From Stictocephala bisonia (Eukaryota; Arthropoda; Insecta; Hemiptera; Membracidae): a DNA stretch of 64,000 bases. How positions within the stretch are numbered: the stretch's first letter is position 1; every line of letters starts with the position of its first letter. The notes beneath the pieces are model-generated. The model was not told the DNA's origin. It did not search any database and saw only the letters and a program-made list of their open reading frames with translations. The DNA is taken from positions 1,652,082-1,716,081 of the forward strand of contig JAQJVL010000004.1 in assembly GCA_035578905.1 (NCBI GenBank), written 5' to 3'. Positions 49,101-60,150 of the stretch are shown piece by piece. Made by a program: the position numbers and the translations under genes.

Positions 49101-52100
49101 GTGATCACGACCTGACCCTATGGAAAATATGGTAAATAACTGCTGTTTAAGTTATAACGACCTGACCCTATGGAAAATATGGTAAATAACTGCTGTTTAA
49201 GTGATCACGACCTGACCCTATGGAAAATATGGTAAATAACTCCTGTTTAAGTTATAACGACCTGACTCTATGGAAAAGATGGTAAATAACTGCTGTTTAA
49301 GTTATAACGACATGACCCTATGGAAAATATAGTAAATAACTGCTGTTTAAGTTATAACGACCTGACCCTATGAAAAAGATGGTAAATAACTGCTGTTTAA
49401 GTTATAACGACCTGACTTTATGGAAAAGATGGTAAATAACTGCTGTTTAAGTTATAACGACCTGACTCTATGGAAAAGATGGTAAATAACTGCTGTTTAA
49501 GTGATCACGACCTGACCCTATGGAAAATATGGTAAATAACTGCTGTTTAAGTTATAACGACATGACCCTATGTAAAAGATGATAAATAACTGCTGTTTAA
49601 GTTATAACGACCTGACTTTATGGAAAAGATGGTAAATAACTGCTGTTTAAGTTATAACGACCTGACCTAATGGAAAAGATGGTAAATAACTGCTGTTTAA
49701 GTTATAACGACCTGACTTTATGGAAAAGATGGTAAATAACTGCTGTTTAAGTTATAACGACCTGACTTTATGGAAAAGATGGTAAATAACTGCTGTTTAA
49801 GTTATAACGACATAACCCTATGGAAAAGATGGTAAATAACTGCTGTTTAAGTTATAACGACCTGACTTTATGGAAAAGATGGTAAATAACTGCTGTTTAA
49901 GTTATAACGACCTGACCCTATGGAAAAGATGGTAAATAACTGCTGTTTAAGTTATAACGACCTGACTTTATGGAAAATATGGTAAATAACTGCTGTTTAA
50001 GTTATAACGACCTGACTTTATGGAAAAGATGGTAAATAACTGCTGTTTAAGTTATAACGACCTGACCCTATGGAAAATATGGTAAATAACTGCTGTTTAA
50101 GTTATAACGACCTGACTTTATGGAAAAGATGGTAAATAACTGCTGTTTAAGTTATAACGACATGACCCTATGGAAAAGATGGTAAATAAATGCTGTTTAA
50201 GTTATAACGACCTGACTTTATGGAAAAGATGGTAAATAACTGCTGTTTAAGTTATAACGACCTGACTCTATGGAAAAGATGGTAAATAACTGCTGTTTAA
50301 GTTATAACGACCTGACTTTATGGAAAAGATGGTAAATAACTGCTGTTTAAGTTATAATGACCTGACTCTATGGAAAAGATGGTAAATAACTGCTGTTTAA
50401 GTTATAACGACCTGACTTTATGGAAAAGATGGTAAATAACTGCTGTTTAAGTTATAACGACCTGACTCTATGGAAAAGATGGTAAATAACTGCTGTTTAA
50501 GTTATAACGACCTGACTTTATGGAAAAGATGGTAAATAACTGCTGTTTAAGTTATAACGACCTGACTCTATGGAAAAGATGGTAAATAACTGCTGTTTAA
50601 GTTATAACGACCTGACTTTATGGAAAAGATGGTAAATAACTGCTGTTTAAGTTATAACGACCTGACTCTATGGAAAAGATGGTAAATAACTGCTGTTTAA
50701 GTTATAACGACCTGACTCTATGGAAAAGATGGTAAATAACTGCTGTTTAAGTTATAACGACCTGACTCTATGGAAAAGATGGTAAATAACTACTGTTTAA
50801 GTTATAACGACCTGACTCTATGGAAAAGATAGTAAATAACTGCTGTTTAAGTTATAACGACCTGACTTTATGGAAAAGATGGTAAATAACTGCTTTTTAA
50901 GTTATAACGACCTGACTCTATGGAAAAGATGGTAAATAACTGCTGTTTAAGTTATAACGACCTGACTCTATGGAAAAGATGGTAAATAACTGCTGTTTAA
51001 GTTATAACGACCTGACTCTATGGAAAAGATGGTAAATAACTGCTGTTTAAGTTATAACGACCTGACTCTATGGAAAAGATGGTAAATAACTGCTGTTTAA
51101 GTTATAACGACCTGACTCTATGGAAAAGATGGTAAATAACTGCTGTTTAAGTTATAACGACCTGACTCTATGGAAAAGATGGTAAATAACTGTTGTTTAA
51201 GTTATAACGACCTGACCTTATGGAAAATATGGTAAATAACTGTTGTTTAAGTTATAACGACCTGACTCTATGGAAAAGATGGTAAATAACTGTTGTTTAA
51301 GTTATCACGACCTGACCCTATGGAAAAGATGGTAAATAACTGTTGTTTAATTTATCACGACCTGACCCTATGGAAAATATGGTAAATAACTGCTGTTTAA
51401 GTGATCACGACCTGACCCTATGGAAAATATGGTAAATAACTGCTGTTTAAGTTATAACGACCTGACTCTATGGAAAAGATGGTAAATGACTGTTGTTTAA
51501 GTTATAACGACCTGACTCTATGGAAAATATGGTAAATAACTGTTGTTTAAGTGATCACGACCTGACCCTATGGAAAAGATGGTAAATAACTGTTGTTTAA
51601 GTTATAACGACCTGACTCTATGGAAAAGATGGTAAATAACTGTTGTTTAAGTGATCACGACCTGACCCTATGGAAAAGATGGTAAATAACTGTTGTTTAA
51701 GTTATAACGACCTGACTCTATGGAAAAGATGGTAAATAACTGCTGTTTAAGTTATAACGACATGACCCTATGGAAAAGATGGTAAATAACTGTTGTTTAA
51801 GTGATCACGACCTGACCCTATGGAAAATATGGTAAATAACTGCTGTTTAAGTGATCACGACCTGACCCTATGGAAAATATGGTAAATAACTGCTGTTTAA
51901 GTTATAACGACCTGACTCTATGGAAAAGATGGTAAATAACTGCTGTTTAAGTTATAACGACATGACCCTATGGAAAATATAGTAAATAACTGCTGTTTAA
52001 GTTATAACGACCTGACCCTATGGAAAAGATGGTAAATAACTGCTGTTTAAGTTATAACGACCTGACCTTATGGAAAAGATGGTAAATAACTGCTGTTTAA

Positions 52101-52711
52101 GTTATAACGACCTGACTCTATGGAAAAGATGGTAAATAACTACTGTTTAAGTTATAACGACATGACCCTATGGAAAAGATGGTAAATAACTGCTGTTTAA
52201 GTTATAACGACATGACCCTATGGAAAAGATGGTAAATAACTGCTGTTTAAGTTATAACGACCTGACTTTATGGAAAAGATGGTAAATAACTGCTGTTTAA
52301 GTTATAACGACCTGACCCTATGGAAAAGATGGTAAATAACTGCTGTTTAAGTTATAACGACCTGACTTTATGGAAAAGATGGTAAATAACTGCTGTTTAA
52401 GTTATAACGACCTGACTCTATGGAAAAGATGGTAAATAACTGCTGTTTAAGTTATAACGACCTGACCCTATGGAAAAGATGGTAAATAACTGCTGTTTAA
52501 GTTATAACGACCTGACTCTATGGAAAAGATGGTAAATAACTGCTGTTTAAGTTATAACGACCTGACTCTATGGAAAAGATGGTAAATAACTGCTGTTTAA
52601 GTTATAACGACCTGACTCTATGGAAAAGATGGTAAATAACTGCTGTTTAAGTTATAACGACCTGACCCTATGGAAAAGATGGTAAATAACTGCTGTTTAA
52701 GTTATAACGAC
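40122..52711. repeat. 12.6-kb satellite of a duplicated exon end plus 5' splice site
   Basis: About 250 tandem copies of a 48- or 50-bp unit: ACGACCTGACCCTATGGAAA, then ATATG, then GTAAATAACTGCTGTTTAAG and TTATA. The first copy overlaps the end of exon B, so each unit repeats that exon's last ~8 codons, its donor (ATG/GTAAAT) and the first ~25 intron bases. Some copies have ATGTTAAAT, which destroys the GT. In 48-bp stretches (41317-41910, 44055-44648, 46553-47146 and others) a 16-residue period MENMVNSCCLSYRSDP stays open, giving frames up to 197 codons; 50-bp stretches break the frame. Larger blocks repeat at 2738 and 2498 bp. The array stops abruptly at CGACGATACTTTAG. Confidence 0.97.
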
Positions 52712-53865
52712 GATACTTTAGCGTGATATTTTACAAACAAGTAAGACGTTGAGGTTTTTAATAACTTAATGGTTATAATGAGTAATAACAGTACATACAT
52801 TGACAATTAATGCACGCCACAGTTTGAAAATTAAACTACAGTATGCAGATTACTTGCATAAGCCTACGAAGTATTGTTACAACAATGCGAGCTAGCTTAA
52901 ATAACTATTTTCATGTATCACTCAATCTTTTGTCCATAAAATCACAGAATAATGGCAAGATTCTACACAACGTCTATGTATACCCCTCTTACAGATAAGC
53001 TAGGAACTTGTCATTTAAATTAAACGTGTACAAACATACATAAAATTAAATACTGCTCACATTTAGGTTTTAATTGTTCTTTTAGGGCAAAAAATTGCAA
53101 GGCACGTCTTAAAGAGAAAAAGTTGAAAGTTTTAACGTAGAAGTCTTGGGCTAACCATTTTGTCTGCAATGCAAGGAATATCCATATTAACATGTGTGAT
53201 CAGGAATGTAATACATACTTGAATTAACATCATATTAAAATATGCTAATAAAGATGCCTTGCAGCAGGTTTAGGATTAAAACATAAGACAAAATCAAATA
53301 TTGGTCACATTCTGTTTCAAAGTCAACCTTTGATTTTATATCTTTATACTCTTGAGGCCGAAACTCATTTTTCAGTCTTACTTAAGAACAACAAAAGTAA
53401 ACTTGACAAAACTTGAATTATTTATGTAGGTTTCATCTGTTTGTTGTAGAAATCATCACTTTGGAGGAGCATTTGTTTTTAAACTTCCTTTTGAGCAAAA
53501 CATTGTCAACATCCTCGTTAACTACAAAAGTAAATTTGATAAATCTCGGCATTCGTGTAGGCGTTTTACACATGAACCTCACATTTTATTTTAGGCTGTC
53601 ACACAAATATAAATTTATGAAACGTTAAACGTTTTTAACATGGACTGAACAACCCTGAAGGAGACATTCCTCTCCTGAATCAGACAATACCTTCCGATTT
53701 TGGAAAAGTAACAATATAAGGAAGGGATTCACTGTTACAAAACGCAGCTTATTTAAAACTTTATTGTAACTAAATTATGAATAAGAGAAAAAGTGGTTGA
53801 TTTAATCTGACTTTTTGTGTTTGACATAAAACCTAATCTTATGAAGTTTTTGAAAAGTCATAATA
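52712..53865. other. Intron sequence after the array
   Basis: AT-rich unique sequence. The 71-codon frame at 53413-53628 has no recognisable domain. Confidence 0.5.
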
Positions 53866-54230
53866 CAGGGTGTCTCATAAAGAATGGCCCGGTTTAAATA
53901 GATACATTTATTAGAAAGAAGGTGTTTACTCAAACATATTAAACATGAAAATACTCACAAAAGAATGAAGTTTAAGAAAATGTATCATAAATGTTCAATA
54001 TGTCCTCCTTTTGCAGCACGGATGACAATAACTAAACTTAACTCCATTTGCAGCCTAGTCGACAACTTAACTTCTAATAAACACCTTACGCACAGACTTG
54101 GAGGACATATTGAATATTTATGATATCTTTTCGTAAACTTCATCTTTTGTGAGAATTTTCATATCCAATATGCTTGAGTAATAATCTCTTTTTTCTAATG
54201 AATTCGGATAGTTCTTTTAGAAACACCCTG
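53866..54230. mobile_element. 365-bp Tc1/mariner-type MITE
   Basis: The left end CAGGGTGTCTCATAAAGAAT and the right end TTCTTTTAGAAACACCCTG are flanked by TA on both sides. Internal sequence is partly self-complementary (GGAGGACATATTGAACATTT on one strand and its counterpart on the other). Non-coding. Confidence 0.82.
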
Positions 54231-55097
54231 TATATGGAACCTACAACTCTAACTCTCCAAAACTTTCGAGTATTGAATCAAATTGAATCTTCTTTTTAAA
54301 CAGAACGAATTTTTTTTATTTTAAATTCAAAATGTATTAATTTATATGTTTCTAAACAACGTTTTCTATTGATTTAATAAACTGAAATGGCAAAAATGGT
54401 TTATTAGGATTTCTCCATCAAAATGGGGGTTAGAAGAACTTTGTTCCAGTACGGCCAAGCAAAGTCAATACCTGAACAAGATCTACAAACTACTTGACAC
54501 AGAATCTATTAGTCTTAAACACAGAACGTTTAAAACATTGCTAACTTTTTGGAAAATTCGGGAGATAAGTGTGTTACAATTTTTAATTCAAAACGACATT
54601 GGATTAACAAATTTCTGTAGTAATCGTAAATGTTCGCTGTTTTTGGTCTGAAATGAAATAAAATACTATTTCAGAACAAACCTAGAATTTTTAGGCTTAC
54701 AAAAATTATCTTACTGACTTAGCCTAGTTAAAAGGCATTTTTCTCCCGACCTTAAATTACCGTCAGGTTCCTCTGAAGTCTCTTACAATACGCTCAAAAA
54801 CATAAAATACACATCGAATATCTTCGGAAACAACAAGTATTTACACACACTCGAGTCATCTAATTGAAGATTATTTGCTCAAAATGCAGATATAAGGAGA
54901 TATACTTTTTGCATTGCTCTTAGCAATTTGCAAAAAGTAGCGTTGCTTATAATTAAAGAAGCAGGGTTCTTGTATTACTTATGAAACCACGAAAGAAGTA
55001 AATACTAGTTCTAGTACTATCTACAATTCATATGTTCGATTTATTAATGTTCATAATATGTAAGTTCTAATTACTTTCGTTGGCAGTTTCTTAATTG
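54231..55097. other. AT-rich intron sequence
   Basis: No gene or repeat recognised. Confidence 0.5.
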
Positions 55098-55135
55098 CTA
55101 CTAATAATTCTACAGTACTGTAGAATTATTAGTAG
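55098..55135. other. Perfect 38-bp palindrome
   Basis: CTACTAATAATTCTACAGT is followed directly by its exact reverse complement. It adjoins the left end of the MITE-like element at 55136, so it may be a terminal hairpin or an insertion scar. Confidence 0.9.
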
Positions 55136-55550
55136 AATACATTGAACGTCACACAACTCAAATGTATTACAATATAGCCACAACATTCACAATATACCAC
55201 AATAAACAGTTGATTGTACAATGGTAGTAAGCACTGTTGTGGAAAACTTTCGTGCAGTCTTAGTATTGATTGTGGCTACATTCTATGCGTTGTCCTCCAA
55301 TATGGAGTTCCCTAAATTGTTGCCACGACGTGGACATTCACCACATGATTGACCCACCCACCAATATGCGTACACTGGTGTAGACCCACTTACCCACCCA
55401 TACACGAGCGGTGGTATTGACCGATTGACCATCCACACAAGTTCAGTGGTGTTCACCCAAATATACTTTATTGTAGTATATCTGTGTTGTGTTACGTTCA
55501 CATGTCCTGTATATGTACTAACACGTAGAATGCTAATTAAAAATTAAATT
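55136..55550. mobile_element. MITE-like element carrying GTAC-core minisatellite units
   Basis: The left arm GAACGTCACACAACTCAAAT and right arm GTGTTGTGTTACGTTC belong to the same family as 7891-8095, including the downstream ACACGTAGAATGCTAATTAA. Between the arms (about 55350-55450) are units such as CCACCCACCAATATGCGTAC and CCCATACACGAGCGGTGGTA, which match the minisatellite at 24 kb. Confidence 0.7.
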
Positions 55551-55753
55551 CTAAATTTATATTTCTTAACTAAATTTGAACTTACCTCACGGATTTGGTT
55601 AACTAAAACTTACTTCTTGGCCATGTGTTCAGTCCAACATATGAAATGACTGCTATAAATATATAAATGTAGAGATAGTATGACAAATATATATTTCGGA
55701 TGTAAAGGTCATGAAATGTTCCAAGAATGATAAAAGGACCTTTATTTTCACAG

Positions 55754-55879
55754 GTAGATGGATATCGCCTGTACTCCCGCGACCAGTACTCTCCCCTAGA
55801 CATGGCTGAATATGTTTTCTGGACTGGCGATGAAAAAGGAATTACAATGGCAATTGAAGAATTTCTACAGGATGGTCTG
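55754..55879 (+). CDS. Coding exon C of the unrecognised gene (42 codons)
   Basis: Preceded by TTTATTTTCACAG and followed by donor GTACGT (55880); phase 0 at both ends. It encodes VDGYRLYSRDQYSPLDMAEY, then VFWTGDEKG and a helical-looking IEEFLQDGL. Aromatic and acidic residues and strong codon regularity mark it as the most convincing exon here. It joins in frame with exon B (…KENM) and exon D (MTREEA…). Function not recognised. Confidence 0.85.
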
Positions 55880-56025
55880 GTACGTTTCTGTAAACATGTA
55901 AATATCTTATCAGTATTGTTGTATCTATTATATCTATTGTAACGAGAGTAATGAAGTCAGTTAAAATAAAATGTATTCTATTAACTAATTTTCATATCAT
56001 GTTTTTATGACGAAGAATATATAAT
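55880..56025. other. Start of the intron between exons C and D
   Basis: Phase-0 intron 55880-62221. This short part is unique AT-rich sequence before the 88-bp array. Confidence 0.6.
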
Positions 56026-57425
56026 ACAGTGACATTTATGTAGGCGTAATTGCCACTTATGTCAGAGAGAACGTCGCCTCGAGGCTCTACTCTTGTGTAT
56101 AGGCAGTGACATCACCGTGACATTTATGTAGGCGTAATTGTCACTTATGTCAGAGAGAACGTCGCCTCGAGGCTCTACTCTTGTGTATAGACAGTGACAA
56201 CACCGTGACATTTATGTAGGCGTAATTGCCACTTGTGTCAGGTAGAACGTTTCCTCGAGGCTCTACTCTTATGTACAGGCAGTGACAACACCGTGACATT
56301 TATGTAGGCGTAATTGCCACTTATTTCAGAGTGAACCTTGCCTCGAGGCTCTACTCTTGGTTATAGGCAGTGACAACACCGTGACATTTATGTAGGTGTA
56401 ATTGCCACTTATGTCAGAGAGAACGTCGCCTCGAGGCTCTACTCTTGTGTATAGACAGTGACAACACCGTGACATTTATGTAGGCGTAATTGCCACTTGT
56501 GTCAGGTAGAACGTTTCCTCGAGGCTCTACTCTTATGTACAGGCAGTGACAACACCGTGACATTTATGTAGGCGTAATTGCCACTTATTTCAGAGTGAAC
56601 CTTGCCTCGAGGCTCTACTCTTGGTTATAGGCAGTGACAACACCATGACATTTATGTAGGTGTAATTGCCACTTATGTCAGAGAGAACGTCGCCTCAAGG
56701 CTCTACTCTTGTGTATAGACAGTGACAGCACCGTGACATTTATGTAGGCGTAATTGCCACTTGTGTCAGGGAGAACGTTTCCTCGAGGCTCTACTCTTGT
56801 GTACAGGCAGTGACAACACCGTAACATTTATGTAGGCGTAATTGCCACTTATGTCAGAGTGAACGTTGCCTCGAGGCTCTACTCTTGTGTGTAGGCAGTG
56901 ACAACACCGTGACATTTATGTAGGCGTAATTGCCACTTATGTCAGGGAGAACGTTGCCTCGAGGCTCTACTCTTGGTTATAGGCAGTGACAACACAGTGA
57001 CATTTATGTAGGCGTAATTGCCACTTTTGTCAGAGAGAACATCGTCTCGAGGCTCTACTCTTGTGTATAGGCAGTGACAACGCCGTGACATTTATGTAGG
57101 CGTAATTGCCACTTATGTCAGGGAGAACGTTTCCTCGAGGCTCTACTCTTGTGTATAGGCAGTGACAACGCCGTGACATTTATGTAGGCGTAATTGCCAC
57201 TTATGTTGGAGAGAACGTTGCCTCGAGGCTCTACTCTTGTGTATAGGCAGTGACAACACCATGACATTTATGTAGGCGTAATTGCCACTTATGTCAGGGA
57301 GAACATTTCCTCGAGGCTCTACTCTTGTGTATAGGCAGTGACAACACCATGACATTTATGTAGACGTAATTGCCACTTATGTCGGAGAGAACGTTGCCTC
57401 GAGGCTCTAGGCAGTGACAACATCG
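56026..57425. repeat. 88-bp satellite array with three-unit higher-order period
   Basis: About 16 copies of an 88-bp unit containing CCGTGACATTTATGTAGGCG, TAATTGCCACTTATGTCAGA and GCCTCGAGGCTCTACTCTTG. The variant TTATTTCAGAGTGAACC appears at 56321 and 56585, exactly 264 bp (3 x 88) apart, with the intervening variants in the same order. The last copy is shortened. Confidence 0.95.
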
Positions 57426-57646
57426 CCTACCTGAAGAGCTGCTCTCTCAGACAAAGGGGTGCTTGAGTTACGTGCTTACCACCTTATATAGTATTGATAA
57501 CACGAGGACCCTTCAACCGTTAATGAGGAAAGTGAAGAATATCAAACAGATGTATTAGTAATGTGTTGAATAATAAAGCATTATTACCACTTTCAGAGTA
57601 AAATTTTTTTAATTTTTCTCTTTAAATACAAAATAAAGGTCCTATA
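57426..57646. other. Unique intron sequence
   Basis: Nothing recognised. Confidence 0.5.
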
Positions 57647-58093
57647 TAGGGTGGAAAAAATATGGAAACGCTTTCACAACTTTTCTATGACATCACTGGT
57701 AAAGTGAAATCTTGTACATCATCATGGTTACAAAGAACACACTTTTTGACGCTATTAGCCACATTTCATCTTTTCAGAGGGACATCACGTGGAGTTGACC
57801 GAAAATCTGTAATGGAAGCCTAGGTTGAGTTTGGTATAAAATTAAAAGTTCATACAATAGAAATTAATTGCCTCAAACCGGACTTCGAAAGGTCAATTTT
57901 TCCAGAGTAGCGGTCATTTGAATTTCAAAGTAACTAATGTTAATAATATTATTTCTCCTCCATTTAACGATTTTATGTGAATTATTCTGATCAAAAATTA
58001 TACTTTATGAAACAAAATAACAAAAAAAAATTAAATAATGAACTAATCTATGGAAAAAATTAAGTTGTTGTGAAAGCCTTTTTTCCCACCCTG
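57647..58093. mobile_element. ~450-bp Tc1/mariner-type MITE
   Basis: The left end is AGGGTGGAAAAAATATGGAAA, then GCTTTCACAAC; the right end is GTTGTGAAAGCC, then TTTTTTCCCACCCTG followed by TATA. TA target bases flank the right end; the left end has a C-to-T change in the terminal CAGGG. A solo end of the same family lies at 10380-10434. Non-coding. Confidence 0.8.
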
Positions 58094-58916
58094 TATATAA
58101 ATGATCTCCACTGTTGTTATCTATTTTCTGTAGGACTTAAATAACGATAGTTCAAAATTGTAATTGGAATACAATTGTTTTTATGCTTTCGGTAACTATT
58201 TTCAAGTAACGAACACTGCGGCGTTTTATATTTTGTTTTATAAAATATTTCATAAAAAAAAAATTTATTTTATAAAATATTTTTTAGATAAAGACAAATT
58301 CACTGCAGCCTCTAGTTTTCCAACCCACAACTGTCACATGACGTGTGATAATACAATAATCTGTGGTTTAATCTGTCGGGGTTAACACTGTCTATTGGTG
58401 AGTGTTAAGCCGCGACAGGTTTAGTTTACATGTCACTATTTCACCGCGGACTCCACAAACCCACAACTACACCCTGACATGTGATGTAGACATGTGATTA
58501 TACAATAATTTCTTCCCTTAAAACTATATCTGTAAGGATAAATATTTTTGATTTACTATATTATTGGTCAAAACCTAATTTAAAAAGAAGTTGGTATTTG
58601 TTTAAAAACATTTTATACGTAAAGGATTTCCATGCACAAAGATATTAGCAATTGAATTTACAATATACATTCCCTAAATATAATATTTAATGTTTTTTTA
58701 TGATGCGATGATTATAGCACACTAAAGCCACCGGTGAAATTGCGATCATTATCTATTTTTTACTTTCCGATTACACGAAAAGTCACATGGCTATATTTAA
58801 TTAAAATAAAAGTTGAAACGTACACCCTATCAAATTAATACATACAATAAAACAATTGATAGAAATATCAGCAATAATACTGAGCTCCAAAAACAAAATC
58901 CATTAACATTGTAACT
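58094..58916. other. AT-rich intron sequence
   Basis: Contains CCCACAACTGTCACATG (about 58324) and CCCACAACTACACCCTGACA (about 58460), a short diverged direct repeat. Otherwise nothing recognised. Confidence 0.45.
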
Positions 58917-60150
58917 GTGGAAGTGGGTGGGAGCGGTAATATCGTTGTACGTGTGAGGATCATCAATGTTGTACGCGTGTAAATGGGTGGGAGGGGTAAT
59001 ATCGTTGTAAGTGTGAAGATCATCAATGTTGTACGCGTGTTAATGGGTGGGAGGGGTAATATCGTCGTACGTGTGAGGATCATCAATGTTGTACGCGTGT
59101 TAATAGGTGGGAGCGGTAATATCGTTGTACGTGTGAAGATCATCAATGTTGTACGCGTGTTAATGGGTGGGAGGGGTAATATCGTCGTACGTGTGAGGAT
59201 CATCAATGTTGTACGCGTGTTAATGGGTGGGAGGGTTAATATCGTCGTACGTGTGAGGATCATCAATGTTGTACGCGTGTTAATGGGTGGGAGGGGTAAT
59301 ATCGTCGTACGTGTGAGGATCATCAATGTTGTACGCGTGCAAAAGGGTGGGAGGGGTAATATCGTCGTACGTGTGAGGATCATCAATGTTGTACGCGTGT
59401 AAATGGGTGGGAGGGGCAATATCGTCGTACGTGTGAGGATCATCAATGTTGTACGCGTGTTAATGGGTGGGAGGGGTAATATCGTCGTACGTGTGAGGAT
59501 CATCAATGTTGTACGCGTGCAAATGGGTGGGAGGGGTAATATCGTCGTACGTGTGAGGATCATCAATGTTGTACGCGTGTTAATGGGTGAGAGGGGTAAT
59601 ATCGTTTTACGTGTGAAGATCATCAATGTTGTACGCGTGTAAATGGGTGGGAGGGGTAATATCGTCGTACGTGTGAGGATCATCAATGTTGTACGCGTGT
59701 AAATGGGTAGGAGGGGTAATATCATTGTACGTGTGAGGATCATCAATTTTGTACGCGTGTAAATAGGTGGGAGCGGTAATATCGTTGTACGTGTGAAGAT
59801 CATCCATGTTGTACGCGTGCAAATGGGTGGGAGGGGTAATATCGTCGTACGTGTGAGGATCATCAATGTTGTACGCGTGTTAATGGGTGGGAGGGGTAAT
59901 ATCGTCGTACGTGTGAGGATCATCAATGTTGTACGCGTGTTAATGGGTGGGAGGGGTAATATCGTCGTACGTGTGAGGATCATCAATGTTGTACGCATGT
60001 TAATGGGTGGGAGGGGTAATATCGTCGTACGTGTGAGGATCATCAATGTTGTACGCGTGTTAATGGGTGGGAGGGGTAATATCGTCGTACGTGTGGGGAT
60101 CATCAATGTTGTACGCGTGCAAATGGGTGGAAGGGCGTTGACAACGCACG
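58917..60150. repeat. 60-bp satellite array, GTAC-core family
   Basis: About 20 copies of an exact 60-bp unit: TAATGGGTGGGAGGGGTAAT, then ATCGTCGTACGTGTGAGGAT, then CATCAATGTTGTACGCGTGT. The unit splits into two ~30-bp halves, each ending in GTACG(C)GTG. Because 60 is a multiple of three, frames stay open on both strands. The minus-strand frame 58868-60181 runs 437 codons with a 20-residue period and is not regarded as a gene. Confidence 0.97.

Noticed and set aside
40122..52711. CRISPR-like array
   Set aside because: Repeats are contiguous with no unique spacers, and the sequence is eukaryotic.
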